From NCBI GenBank assembly GCA_024760905.1, contig CM045745.1, positions 20,664,782 through 20,728,781 on the forward strand: 64,000 nucleotides of DNA. Direction: 5' to 3'. Of the stretch, positions 46,839 to 58,080 are shown in pieces; within the stretch, counting starts at the first letter, position 1, and the number at the start of each line of letters is the position of its first letter. Source of the DNA: Plotosus lineatus. Lineage: Eukaryota > Chordata > Actinopteri > Siluriformes > Plotosidae. A model generated the notes under the pieces. It had not been told where the DNA came from. It was given only the letters and a program-made list of their open reading frames with translations, and searched no databases. The position numbers and the translations under genes are program-made.

Positions 46839-47648
46839 TTTAGGGAATTGATTGATTGGTTTAAAAAATTGATTTAAAAATTGAATATTTGAGGGAATGA
46901 TGATGATTTGAGGAATTGATTGTTGCACCCATTCACACGTTTTATAGATCTATGTAGGATAACTGTTTAAAAAAGGAAAGCAAACTATTTGTTATTGTAA
47001 ATGTTGCATTTGTTATTTGCACTTCATTGGTGTGGTGCACCCCCTGAAATTAAAATGTTTGTTCGTCCTGTTCACAGCTCTTGTGGTGGAGCTGCTTGGT
47101 GGAGGCTTATTTTTAAGAGGAACTTTACAGCAGGATAAGTGACTTCTCTTGCTTTTCTGGAAATATTCGAAGTTGGATTTTCTGGCCCTTTAATATACCC
47201 AACCTGTGTCCTACCTTTACTCTTTCAATCATGTTGTGCATGTTTGGAAATACAGAGTTATAAATATCAATATGCAGCTACAGGTGGTCTTCACACTGGA
47301 CTGAAGCAGGAATCCCTTTCAGTTGAAGTCTTGCTGACTAGTTGGTTAGAGCTACCACACAAATATCACTATTGGTCCCTTAGATGTTTACCTGTTGTCA
47401 GAAAATCTGCACCTATCAGTGTCTGCTGGCTGTGATAGAAAAAGTTCAAATCTATTACCCATCAGTTCTCAGACATGTTTAATGGCAAATATCCAGCTGT
47501 AGTCATGAAGATCCCAAATATTCCAATACTGTATGACGAAACCTGAGCCACTGTTATCTTTTCATTTGTTTAATTTGTACTTTTATTGGGCAGAGTTTAT
47601 TTTTCCTGCTCTAAAGGCGTTTTCGAATAAAAGGATACTCAACGAAGC
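46839..47648. other. Intronic DNA, no gene
   Basis: No recognised repeat; the 98-codon open frame at 47139 has no family likeness. Confidence 0.4.
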
Positions 47649-47649
47649 T

Positions 47650-47822
47650 TGGCAGTGGAAGCTCAGGGGTTAAAATCTTGAACTACGAATTGGAAGGTTT
47701 TGACTCCATAGCCATAGAGGAAAAAACCTTTACCCTCGTTTCCTCTGATGGCTAAAAAAGATAAAATATGGAGATAAGTTGTTCTTAATAATGGCATCTG
47801 CTAACTGCTGAAAATGTAAACA
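47650..47822 (+). mobile_element. S3 SINE
   Basis: Head GCAGTGGAAGCTCAGGGGTT, and a tail AAAAAGATAAAATATGGAGA then AATGGCATCTGCTAA-TGC-like sequence, as in S3-type teleost SINEs. Confidence 0.6.
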
Positions 47823-48033
47823 ATGTCATGAGGATGGTGTAAACTAGAGGAGACACTGACACCTGTAACATCTAGTCTGGGCTTGAAAGAAATCAGCCCG
47901 AGCCTCACTGCTTCCGACCTCTGTGGAAACTAGCAGCACTGCATTCTTCAAGTCCACCTGAGCATATCTGCTAACAGACGTGCATGTCAAGAAGAAACCT
48001 TTTAGATTGATCTTTTTTTTTGCTGAAATAGTG

Positions 48034-48035
<2 letters not shown>

Positions 48036-48108
<73 letters not shown>
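48036..48108. repeat. (TG)36 microsatellite
   Basis: Pure TG run. Confidence 0.95.
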
Positions 48109-48109
<1 letters not shown>

Positions 48110-48412
48110 TGCTTTTTTTTGTTTGTTTGTTTTTTTCTCCCTTTAACATGTATCATCCAAATTTTAACCCTAATTCAGCACTTTCATGACAAACTAACTG
48201 ACCCCATCTAATATTCGTTCTTCAACTCCTAACAGAGTAGCATTTTTAAAGGGGAATAAATATGATAGCGGTTACATACAGGATTCCAAAAACAATTTGA
48301 TTGGAGCTTAACAATAATGAGCTGTGATCACAAAAATTAGTTCCTCTTAATTCGAATGTGGTAGAATCAGATCTGCTTCAACACACATTTGGGTAGAATA
48401 CTAGTTTGGTCA

Positions 48413-48710
48413 CTGGTGGCACAGTGGCGTACTGGTTAACACGTCCACTTCACTGTGAGACTTTGAGTTCAAGCTCCGTGTCTGGTGATGGTGCTACTGT
48501 CTGGAGTTTCCATGGTGAAACGTTTTCTCTGGGTGATCTGGGTTCTTCCCGCAGTATAAAACATGTGTATTATAACCCTTGGTGTGAGTGTGCAGGGTTG
48601 TGTGTTTGTGTTGGCCCCACGATGGTCTGGCAAGTTGTTCAGAGATAGCTGGGATGTCCTGCAGCCTCCTTGCAATCATAAAGGATAAAGCAATTTAGAA
48701 AATTAAATTT
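48413..48710 (+). mobile_element. Diverged S2 SINE
   Basis: GTGGCACAGTGGCGTACTGG head, GTGTGAGTGTGCAGGGTTGT, and tail TAAAGGATAAAGCAATTTAG. Confidence 0.65.
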
Positions 48711-49040
48711 AAAACATTGACATAGATTCTGACTGCAGCCATTTTTCTCTTGTGAAGTTGCAAGTATAGAATTGACTGAGGCATTGTGAGTAAAGTCTGG
48801 ATAATACAATCAGTGAATTCTCTGAAAAATTATTCTAGGATATGCAAAGAGGAGACTGTTGCACAAGTTTAATTTGGTATCACTGGTGTACAAATCTTTA
48901 CAAGTTGTCTGCTTCAGAAACAACCTGTGTTATTTACGATTTTAGTATACTGAATTCAAATATGACAATGAAATGGCCAACTTGTTACTGTTTCCAAAAT
49001 ATTTCATTTTTCAAGTTTGACGTCTATATCAAACATGAAA
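48711..49040. other. Intronic DNA, no gene
   Basis: No recognised feature. An S5 tail scrap (TACTTTATTGATCGCAGAGG) lies just after, at 49068-49100. Confidence 0.4.
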
Positions 49041-49164
49041 TCGGACTCAGAATCCAAATACTTTATTCCGGTACTTTATTGATCGCAGAGGAAACTGGAA
49101 GGAGCAGCTGCAACAGGCTGCATGCATGTGCACTTGTTGGCATCCTTCTATCTCGAGAGGCAAT

Positions 49165-49463
49165 GGGGTTCGAGCCATGGATCACTTCATGACACTCTGG
49201 GCACACCCTGGACAGCTCGCCAGGCCATTGCAGGGCATAAACATGCTGACGGCTATGCAGCCTACTCTTGTCAAAATCAGCAATGGTTCTTTTACATGCC
49301 TCACACCATAGACACTGAGAGACATGGCCGGACTTTGATAACCCAGTTAGCTGCACTTAGGGGAGGTGGCGGGGGTGGAGGGCAGTGACAACCTTGTGGA
49401 GAGTGGGGCTTGAACCCCCAACCAGGGATCCAGAACCTTTTACCACCAGGTCACCACTGCCCA
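49165..49463 (-). mobile_element. S1/S2 chimeric SINE
   Basis: S2 tail remnant ACACCCTGGACAGCTCGCCA, junction CAGGGCATAAACATGCTGAC, then S1 5' part through to the head (GGCTTGAACCCCCAACC; CCAGGTCACCACTGCCC). Confidence 0.8.
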
Positions 49464-51239
49464 CAGAAAGTGTCCACACTTTACAGTGGAGCTGGAGTAT
49501 TCCCCCCCCCCCCCCCCAGGGTGTGAAGTCTGGGCCAGAATATGGAGCTCTTGAGTGGCCCAATCATCAGAATCCTCCTCTCTGCCTTGCTGATGGGGTC
49601 CAAAGTAATGTGAATCATGACATTTGGTGTCAGTTTGCCTGCAGATTATGTCAGAACGGTGTTACTTGTAGCACTGAACCGTCTACAAGTCCCCACTCTG
49701 GATTTGATGGTTTACTCCTTTTCCCTCAAGTGCTTTCGCTCGCCAGCTGAGACGATTTACCTGGGTGTGGTGCTTGGAGCCTGCACATGAGAGCTTTGGG
49801 AGATGGATGAGAACCGGTTGTCCATCCACCCTACGAGAGAGTGTGCAGCTGCGGGCAGACAACGGTACTATCTCTATTCAGAGCCCCCTACACCCCTACG
49901 CATGTGCACTAAACATACATATAAAGTACTTATACTATACACAGTGTCCGGAGCTGGGGAAGAGCAAAACTGATAGAAGTCATGAACCATATTAACTCAA
50001 CTTCTAAGGGCAATATGATGCAATCCATATCATTTATGATGCAATACCAGCTTCAGATTGCATCATTTATTGCTTTGTGTAAAAAAAAAAAAAAAAAAAA
50101 GAATTAAAGTAATTTTAAAGAAACTGAAATTAGCAAAATTTGATTGTACTGTATTTGTTTCAGAAGCATTTTGGTTTTTGACCAGTGTAATTAGCCCTTG
50201 ATTATAAAGCATCAGTTAGTCATTATTTGTTTTTGTGATAATCATGTTCATACGACTCTAAAGTTGGAGATAAATAAAATGTAAAGGGAGTTAAACTTAT
50301 AAACCATTAAAGATGAATTCTGTGTTTCATTGAGACGTTTATCACTATTCAAACCCAAGCAGAGCCTGGAGGCCTCCAAGCTCACCCACTGAAATAGCTG
50401 ACATAGTTTCTGCATTACTCTGTGTGTATGCATGTTTTTGTGTGTGTATGCGTGTGTGTGTGTGTGTGTGTGAGAGAGCGAGCCTGTTTAAGAAATGAAC
50501 AAAAACACACCCCTGTTGTGGTCTCTTGCCTTAGGCAGGCCTCATGCCTGTTCATTTCTTATATTTTATAGATTACCAAAAGTTCTGCTTTTCTAGTCTG
50601 CTTACAGTCCACTGAGGGACTATTGGCATTTATGGCGCTCACTGTCTCAAGTTTTGACATAAATCCCTGGATCATGGCATTGGTGTGTATTCCTGAAAAC
50701 ATAAACATGCCCTGTGTTTTGGTGTAAAGTCAACATGAGAGAGCTTCGGGTAGTCAAGCACAAGAGACATAGTTGGAGAGATTCTTGTTTATCCTTCTGC
50801 ACTGTGCACAGTCTTAGCTCTCGTTTAATGGCTGCGCGTGGAGGGTGGCTTCTCCGTAAGCAATAAACAAAAATGGAAAATAATCGATGATGTGGTGATG
50901 AGGTTTGATGCAGAGCTGTGAAATAAAAGAATGTGAAATTGATGTTGTAATAAATCACACTCAATAATGTAGTAAGGAGGGTGGAGCCTCTCAGTGCTCA
51001 CAGAACCACCTCAGTTCTTCATGGCATGAATTACACAAGATTTTGGCATCTCATTCTCTCGCACTGTCACATCCCCAAAGGTGTTCTGTTCGGCACAGGT
51101 GAGAGACGAGGAATGCTACTGAAGGACACACAGCTCATTATTATGTTTAGTAAACCGTTTTGTGACGACTTTTTCTTTGTGACACGGTGCATCGTTTGCG
51201 TATATATATATATATTGTCTATATGAAGTGATGTTTTTG
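49464..51239. other. Intronic DNA, no gene
   Basis: C17 run near 49502, A20 near 50081, TG run at 50452-50472. No coding signal. Confidence 0.45.
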
Positions 51240-51440
51240 ATCAGCAACAATGCTCAAACAGGCGAGACCATTCAAGCAATGAGTAATTGGTATTAATGGA
51301 CCCACATGTTCCAAGGAAGCATCCACACACCATTACACCACCTCCACAAGCCTGGGCTGTTGATACAAGTGTACTTGGGTCCATGGTTTCATGCAGTGAG
51401 GCTGTGCCCTCAGCTTTCTGTTTTTGGAAGACAGAAGTGA
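51240..51440 (-). pseudogene. Tc1-like transposase fragment
   Basis: The minus strand reads ASLHETMDPSTLVSTAQACG followed by GGVMVCGCFLGTCGS. This matches the Tc1 transposase block GGGSVMVWGxFS between the second and third catalytic acids. The neighbouring DNA to about 51580 may belong to the same element. No terminal repeats found. Confidence 0.65.
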
Positions 51441-51584
51441 AAAGTGATGCGGTCTTCTGCTGATGGAGCAAATCTGCCTCAGTGGTTTTTATTTCTTGCA
51501 CCATTGCGTGCAAATTGTAGACATTGATGAAAATCACAGGAAATTGGCAGTTATGGAAATTGCCAAACATCAATAATCGTGCCG

Positions 51585-52380
51585 TGGTTAAAATGACTGA
51601 GATCAGACTCTTACTTTGCCATTCAAGTAAAAAAAATAACGTAAATAAATAAATAAATAAAAATTCAAAGCCTTAGTTTTTCAGCATAAGATTCAGTGTT
51701 GAGGATTTGGTGTCTAGCATTAAGAAAGAACAAAGCGAATTACAAAAGAGCGTGTTGATTCTCAAACAAAAAAGTATGATGATCTGAGCTGTGGGTGATT
51801 AAAACTTGCCAGCTTATTTAATACCAGCTCACTGTACAAATTGTACTTGAGATTAGTTTTAAGCAAATATTGACTCTTTCGTTATTTAAGACATCTTTGC
51901 TGTACAGTACATATTTGCATATCTCTAATACCTTCTACAGACTGTGATTTAGCAATCTTATAAGATCAATACAAACTAGAGCACTGAGAGCGCAGACCTC
52001 CACCAAGGTAGTGCATTCTTGGGTTTTTTTAGTTATAATAGTAGATGAGGGAGAATTATGGTTCCCCTTTGTAGCCTGTTACACAGTTATTTTTAAACTT
52101 TTTTGTTTGTTTTCTTGCTGAATTTTCGTGTCTTCGCTCTATTGTTCAATGGTAATTCTTTCAAAACTATCATGGATCCTTCTCATCTCACCCAAAACTT
52201 GTCAATTAGTTTTTGAGTTAAAGAAACTGCAACAGAGATCTAATCTGGGTATATCAGGTATGTGGAATGTATAAAGGTTTTTAAACTGTTGTATGATGAC
52301 ATCTATTGTTTGAATTATAAAGAACTGAATTGTAGTCTACTGTGCAAATTAGTGTATAAAACAAAAGGTCATTGGCATAG
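51585..52380. other. Intronic DNA, no gene
   Basis: Short AAAT run at 51638-51662. No coding signal. Confidence 0.4.
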
Positions 52381-52490
52381 TCTTCTTTTTCTTTTCCTTT
52401 CGGCTGTTCCCTTCAGGGGTCGCCACAGCAAACAATCTGCCTCCATCTCTCCCTATCCTCTGCATCTTCTCCTCTTATAGTATCACATAG
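52381..52490 (-). mobile_element. S1-tail-like fragment, possibly from a partner LINE
   Basis: CCTTTCGGCTGTTCCCTTCA and GGGGTCGCCACAGCAAACAA match the S1 tail. After that the sequence runs into CTGCCTCCATCTCTCCC, which is absent from S1 copies. Confidence 0.5.
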
Positions 52491-53074
52491 TGAGGTGTAA
52501 ATAGCTTCAGCCTGCAGAAAAAGCGAGGCAGCATGTATAAACAAGAGCTTTGCTGCGACGCGTCAAGAAACGTTTTTTCTTTTTTGCTGTACCCAGATCG
52601 AGGTGTTCTTTTGTATAGCTGATATAATATTTGGGTTTTGTTTGCTGTGTCGTGTTGATACAAGCATTCTTAACGCCACAAAAGATGTTCTGTTTTGCCA
52701 TTGGTCAGTGTGTGTGATTATTTAATAATCATTCTTAAGCAGATTATTTTTGACATTTTGGTTTACTCTTGACCCTCAAATGGACAAAAAAAAGGAACAC
52801 CGGTCCGGACAGCCCAAAATGTAACAGAGTATACAGGCTACAGACCTCTCTTGAAATACTGGAAAATATTTTAGTTTTTAATTTTTAAATACAAGTAACT
52901 TGGTCGCATTGAAATAATTTAATTGAAACTCATATAATGTTAGCATCATATTTCAATTGCTTCATTGTGCAAACCTTGTATTCGTATTAATTTGAAATTC
53001 GTATTAAGCGTCCACATGCAAGCGAATATTTTGCGGCATAAATTAACACAAGTACATATTTCTATAAAAACATA
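52491..53074. other. Intronic DNA, no gene
   Basis: No recognised feature. Confidence 0.4.
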
Positions 53075-53076
53075 TA

Positions 53077-53905
53077 CAGACGCTCCCCGACTTACGTTCA
53101 TTCATTTTATGTATTTTTCGATTTTGTTCTAAAAAAAAAAAAAAGTCAAATTTTGAGTTTAGTGTGCTCTCTGTAGTACAAGATGGACCTACATAGTACG
53201 CCGATGTAATGTCGCAATGACGTATTGATGCTGCGTCCATTGTTTACAAACGACAGACTGAACATGTCCCTCCTTCTTCCCAGTTCATCGCGTGATACCC
53301 TTGTGTTAAAACGTTGTCGCTGTGATCTTTGTGTATGCACTGTTTTGTAACCCTAAGCAAATATTGTTGGTCAGAAGCGTAAGCCGACTAGTGATAGTGG
53401 TAATCGGAAAAAGCGGCAAGCTATCTCATTAGAAACAAAGATGGCTATTATCAAGAAAATCGATGCTGGTGAAAAACATGTGAATGTTGCAAGTTTCTTC
53501 CAAATGGCTCTGTCGACCATCGGAACCATTTACAAGCAGAAAGATCGCATCATAGAGAATGTTAAAGGTTATATTTCACACTGTATTTGGTATTTGATGA
53601 GTGAATTTGATTAGAATGTATTTATTTGAAATTAGTTTGCTTGAATTTAATTTATTTGAAATTAATGTTGATATTATTTGATATATTTGATATTATTTTA
53701 CAATAAAAAGGTATTATTTTACAATGTTATGTTTATAATAATTGATTTAGGGGTGTTTGTTGAGATATGGTAATGGATTTATGGACATATAGTACAATAT
53801 GAATGTCATACATCAAAGGAACATACCGTAACAACTTACGTTTTTTTTTTCACATTACTTTCGGTTGTTTGGAATCAAACTAAAACGTAAGTTGGGGAGC
53901 TTCTG
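53077..53905 (+). mobile_element. P4 pogo/Tigger element with transposase remnant
   Basis: Left end CAGACGCTCCCCGACTTACG; right end ACGTAAGTTGGGGAGC-TTCTG, inverted to each other, with TA at 53075-53076 and 53906-53907. Length 829 bp. It retains the start of a transposase gene. Confidence 0.88.
53375..53571 (+). pseudogene. Tigger/CENP-B-type DNA-binding domain of a pogo transposase
   Basis: Reads KRKPTSDSGNRKKRQAISLE then TKMAIIKKIDAGEKHVNVAS and STIGTIYKQKDRIIENVK. This is the N-terminal Psq/CENP-B helix-turn-helix of Tigger transposases. The frame then runs into unrelated sequence and stops at about 53614; the DDE catalytic domain is absent. No start codon is in place, since a stop lies shortly upstream. 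Confidence 0.85.
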
Positions 53906-53909
53906 TACA

Positions 53910-54359
53910 TACATATTGCTGAAAAGTCGCACAAAGATGGGGTATGGTGGATGCCATCAATTCTCAAACTTTCCGCATCGAAGTCTCCAGCTTATCTCTT
54001 TTCCTTGTGAAGGAAAACGAATTATTTGAGGACAAAGCAGCAATGTTTCGGCCTTATCATGACATGTGCAGACTGTTGGAGAAAATTTGAAACTACTCCA
54101 TTTCCTTGTTTTCAGACGTTTGGGGAAATTTAAAACCTAATTTACATTTTTTTGTGCGATGAGATGTGCGACGAGATAACGATTTAGGCGAACAATGCCG
54201 TGAATGTTGTGAATCAACTTTGCAAATATTTTAAGAATGAAAGGCAGCAGCAGTAAGTTGCCATTCATGCAGCTTTTTTTCTATTGCACTTTCAGTGTGA
54301 TCACCCCTCACTTTTTTAAGTTAACACAACAAATTGTGTTTTAGACTTGATTAATTAAT
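53910..54359. other. Intronic DNA, no gene
   Basis: No recognised feature. Confidence 0.4.
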
Positions 54360-54372
54360 TAATTGCTATGGG

Positions 54373-54666
54373 CGTGGGGCCGGTGGTGTCGTGGTTAGGG
54401 TGCTGTGCTCATGACCGGGAGGTCGTGAGTTCGAATTCCACTGAGACTCTCACTGTGCTAAGACCCCTGGGCAAGGTCTCAACCACAAGTGTGCCTCTGT
54501 TCACCCAGCAGTATCAATGGGTACCAGTAAAAATATACTGGGAAGGATAACCTGCGATGGACTAGCATCCAATCCAGGAGGAGTTGGACTCCTGGTCACT
54601 TCATGCTACAGAAAGCGGGGATAAGCACCGGTCTGATGAGCCACTATGACTCGGGTTTATAAACCC
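54373..54666 (+). mobile_element. Full-length S4 SINE with 13-bp target duplication
   Basis: TAATTGCTATGGG at 54360-54372 and 54667-54679. The tRNA-like head has A box GGTGTCGTGGTTAGG and B box GAGTTCGAATTCC. This copy defines S4. Confidence 0.9.
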
Positions 54667-54815
54667 TAATTGCTATGGGGTGTTTTATTATTCGGGTTAT
54701 TACAGAGTTATTTGTCAGCAGTTACACATTTTTATCACGGAAAGTCCAATGTTTTTTAGATACAGTTCATGTTGTACGGTGTCCATAATACTTTTGTGTT
54801 TTCATTGATACCTAA

Positions 54816-54819
<4 letters not shown>

Positions 54820-54861
<42 letters not shown>

Positions 54862-54862
54862 T
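54820..54862. repeat. (TG)n microsatellite
   Basis: About 21 TG units. Confidence 0.9.
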
Positions 54863-55760
54863 AGTGTGAATAACAGACCAGTGTCAAGAAAGATGGTTAA
54901 GGTTTATTAGCTGAAGGCCAGTGTCTGTTGGGGTGAAGAGATTCTGGAAGCGATCGTTACACTGCCGTGTCTTTTACGGCTCTTAATGGTGCATGCTCGA
55001 GGGTTAAAGGTTAAGACGAGTGCACCCACTAGCATACATTACAGATACACAGGATATAAACTCCATCAGCCAACTTGCAAGAAGATCAAAAAGCAAGTCA
55101 CTGTAGAACCATTGCACTCTCCTTCTCTCAACCCCTTCACTCCTCACTCTTTCATCTCGTAACGACCCACCTGAAGGTATTCGATGCCGATGACTCCGAC
55201 ATGCTTTGTTTAGCAAACACTGCTTTGAATCATGGTCATTCAGGAACCACAATATAACGGGAATATATTTGTATCTATGCAAATGTATATGTGCAGCATA
55301 CATTTGTGTAGTGTTATCTGGTCTGTATGTATGCGTGTATGTGTCTGTGTGTGTGTGTTGGCAACAAGAATAACATTGAAATAATTGAATTCATATATTG
55401 ACAATCAGTATTATCCCCCCCCAGAGAAGCCATGAATTTAATCAGTGTTAACTTCAAACTGTTGATTGTCTCATTTGTCAACATTCTTAATTTTCTGTGC
55501 GCTTGTGGTGCTGTTTGTTTATCATACATCATTTGAGGTTTTTTTTATTTTTTATTATTTATTTATTTATTTATTTATTTTTTTTGAAACAAGGGGTAGA
55601 GGGAAGATGTGTAATGGAAAAAGAACTGAAGTGTATAAGGAGAATCAGGACAAACTAGATGAAAGCTGATTGGCTTTTTATTTTTTGAAGAAATAGTGAG
55701 AAAAAACAAACAAATAGAGGCAAAATGTCCACGAGGAAAAGGAATACAGTATTGACAAAA
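54863..55760. other. Intronic DNA, no gene
   Basis: (TTTA)n at 55553-55582. No coding signal. Confidence 0.45.
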
Positions 55761-55761
55761 G

Positions 55762-55762
55762 A

Positions 55763-55805
<43 letters not shown>

Positions 55806-55892
55806 ACTCTCCCTCCCTCTCTCTCTCTCCCCTTCTCTCTCTCTCCATCCCTCCTCTCACTCCCTCTCTCTCTCTCCCTCTCTCTCATTCCC

Positions 55893-55930
<38 letters not shown>

Positions 55931-56011
55931 TCTCCCCTCCCTCTCTCTCTCTCCCTCTCTCTCTCTCTCCATCCCTCCTCTCACTCCCTCTCTCTCTCCC
56001 TCCTCTCTCAT

Positions 56012-56049
<38 letters not shown>

Positions 56050-56066
56050 CCACTCCCTACCCCCCC
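55762..56066. repeat. CT/CA-rich tract with a ~123-bp tandem duplication
   Basis: Two similar blocks, each a CA run (ending near 55807 and 55930) followed by CTCCCTCCCTCTCTC and CCATCCCTCCTCTCACTCCC. Long Ser/Leu open frames here are repeat translations. Confidence 0.85.
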
Positions 56067-57650
56067 TCTCTCTTTCTCTCAATCACTTAACATTTGGATG
56101 GTAGTATGGAGTTACGCTGTGGATCTTGTGCCTTTTCTGCCAGTGCTTCACGTTTCAGCCAGACTCGACTCTAAATCCAAATGCCCCCAAGGGGCCTTGT
56201 GTTTTCTTTCTTTCTTTGAAAACTATCCACTGATCCAAGGTGTAACTCTGTCTTGTCTTTTATTCTTCTGTTCATTGGCCCTCAGTCCCCAGCACTTGTC
56301 TCAAGGGCTCAATGGGGAAAGAATGCAGTGAATTTTAACAGTCTGCAGAAGACAATGTAGAAGACTCTCAGGATGGGAGATGTGGGATCTGTGGTAGGAT
56401 GTCCATAGGACACAGGAAATGTCTTTGTCAGACTGTCATTCAGTAGGAAGGACTGCACAGCACAGCTCATTAATTCAGCAGTCATGTGATGCACATGGTG
56501 TGCACATGGCATGTTTTAGAAGGAGCAGGAAATTGATTATAATGTTCTCACAAATGGCTCCTGGGAAGAAATGGTGACATGGGGTCTGATTGATAATATC
56601 CATATCAAATAAACGAAACAGAAAAATATATAACTGATCTACCATTAAAATGTTTTGATCTCACATTGGCTTGAGTGATAAAACCAAAATTGAATGTCCC
56701 TTTGAAGGGTTCATGGACTGATTGCTCATCAGTCTCTGTCAGATAAGCGTGGCTTTAGTATCCGGTAGTCTCTGTGATGGAGACGTTGGGTTCAGTGCCC
56801 ATCAGTCCAGGTCACTGAGGCATGACCTCTGTATCCATTAGACACTGAAAAGCCAGCTTTTTTTTCTTTGATTGAAATCAAAAGTGTGCATTATTTAATG
56901 CTCTGTTGCGTATTTTTGGAATATCACCTCAAAATATCTTTAAATCGAGTCACACTGAACTGTTGGCTGATTTGAATCCAAATGCTTATAGTACATCCTT
57001 TTGACTTCCAAATTGGCAGAGGTCCCAGGCATAGGTTTTCAGTCTGGGCTTCTAGCTTCTTCAATGGAAGAGGCTGATGTATTAGAAGTAAATTGAGTAA
57101 AAAAAGTTAATGTTGCAAACAAAAGCAAAATGGTATAAAGAATGCAAATGCAAACTGTTAACACATGTCAGTGTTGGAGCACAGCAGACCAGATCGTTTT
57201 GCTGACATGTTTAACATATTACTGTTTTCATGTGATAAGCAGTACACGCTTCTACGTTTATATTTCAAGCGGTGATCAGTCTTAACTCATACCGTCTGTT
57301 AAATAATTTCATCCGTTGCGTTGTTGAAGATATCTTGTCACAAAACGAGATATACCGTCCTGCTGAGATAACATTGCTGGATCTGTTTAATACTGTGACT
57401 TGGTGTCATGGCCTCGGCAATTATTTTTAAAAGTGTCTTCGAAGAAATTGTAGAGTGTAAACTTCTGTACATTGGAAGCTCGTGTTGTGGTGACCGGATT
57501 AATCAATAATAAAATTATTTATCAGCATCATTCTTATTGATTGGGTGTTCTGCATTCTGTTGGTCAGCCCTGTTGACCAGACAGCACCGTATTTAGACCT
57601 GAATGATGATGATGATGATTATTTTTTAAGAGTAATTTTGTAACTATGTC
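56067..57650. other. Intronic DNA upstream of exon 2, no gene
   Basis: No recognised repeat family. A short GAT run at 57604-57620. Confidence 0.45.
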
Positions 57651-57653
57651 CTA

Positions 57654-57711
<58 letters not shown>

Positions 57712-57717
57712 ATTCAG
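57651..57717 (+). promoter_or_regulatory. Unusual 3' splice site: (TG)28 between a branch-point candidate and the AG
   Basis: A CTAAT sequence at 57651-57655 fits the branch-point consensus (A at 57654). It is followed by an uninterrupted TG run to 57710 and then CATTCAG. There is no normal polypyrimidine tract. No AG occurs between the candidate branch point and the acceptor, so the repeat forms an AG-exclusion zone whose length depends on TG copy number. UG repeats bind TDP-43 in RNA (established knowledge). A splicing effect is inference. Confidence 0.6.
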
Positions 57718-57804
57718 GAGCCCAACAACATCCAGTACACTCTGGGGACCCTGAAAGTGGACCCTCAAGGATTCTTCCTCTATTGGTCTGGTGGAACCAG
57801 CATG
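57718..57804 (+). CDS. plcb3: Phospholipase C beta, exon 2 (plcb3-like)
   Basis: Twenty-nine codons, beginning EPNNIQYTLGTLKVDP and ending QGFFLYWSGGTSM. The core VDPQGFFLYW is the second strand block of the PLC-beta N-terminal PH domain (family pattern: R-x-DP-x-GFF-x-YW). The phase fits exon 1 (33 codons, phase 0), giving KWDE followed by EPNN. The final SM aligns with the residues just before EVDTLDI in PLCB3, so the 3' boundary is at 57804. The boundary carries a GC donor (ATG|GCAAGT); no GT donor is nearby in a suitable place. The acceptor is CATTCAG, directly after a (TG)28 repeat. The segment before VDP is a few residues longer than in mammalian PLCB3, a normally variable stretch. Exon 3 was not found before the window ends. 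Confidence 0.88.
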
Positions 57805-57810
57805 GCAAGT
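57805..57810 (+). promoter_or_regulatory. GC-type 5' splice site of intron 2
   Basis: The sequence after the exon is GCAAGT, matching the rest of the donor consensus except for C at +2. GC-AG introns are a small minority class in vertebrates and usually have otherwise strong donors, as here. Confidence 0.7.
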
Positions 57811-58080
57811 GCTTTTGTCCTTCTCTTTTACATTCAACTTTTCGTTGTTCATAAGTCATCATTTGAAATCAATAGAAAATTATTTCATATTTCAAACATA
57901 TTCACCAGTTAATAACCCTTTGGGGATGTCATTAACTACAGTGTGTATAGAGAATAACTTTAAAATATTATTAAAATAACAAAATAACATTCAAATATTA
58001 TAGATAATAACATTAAAATATCCATTAAAGTATTCACAATTTGTTGTTTTTTGGCCTGAGTTGAAGAAAGACAAAAAAAC

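Larger units (their letters stand above)
10981..57717 (+). other. Intron 1 of the plcb gene, about 46.7 kb
   Basis: Bounded by donor GTAAGC at 10981 and acceptor CAG at 57715-57717. No other conserved coding exon was recognised inside it. Everything coding-like in this span is a transposon remnant, listed separately. Confidence 0.85.

Noticed and set aside
55725..56090. 121-codon Ser/Leu/Thr-rich open frame
   Set aside because: Translation of the CT/CA tract.
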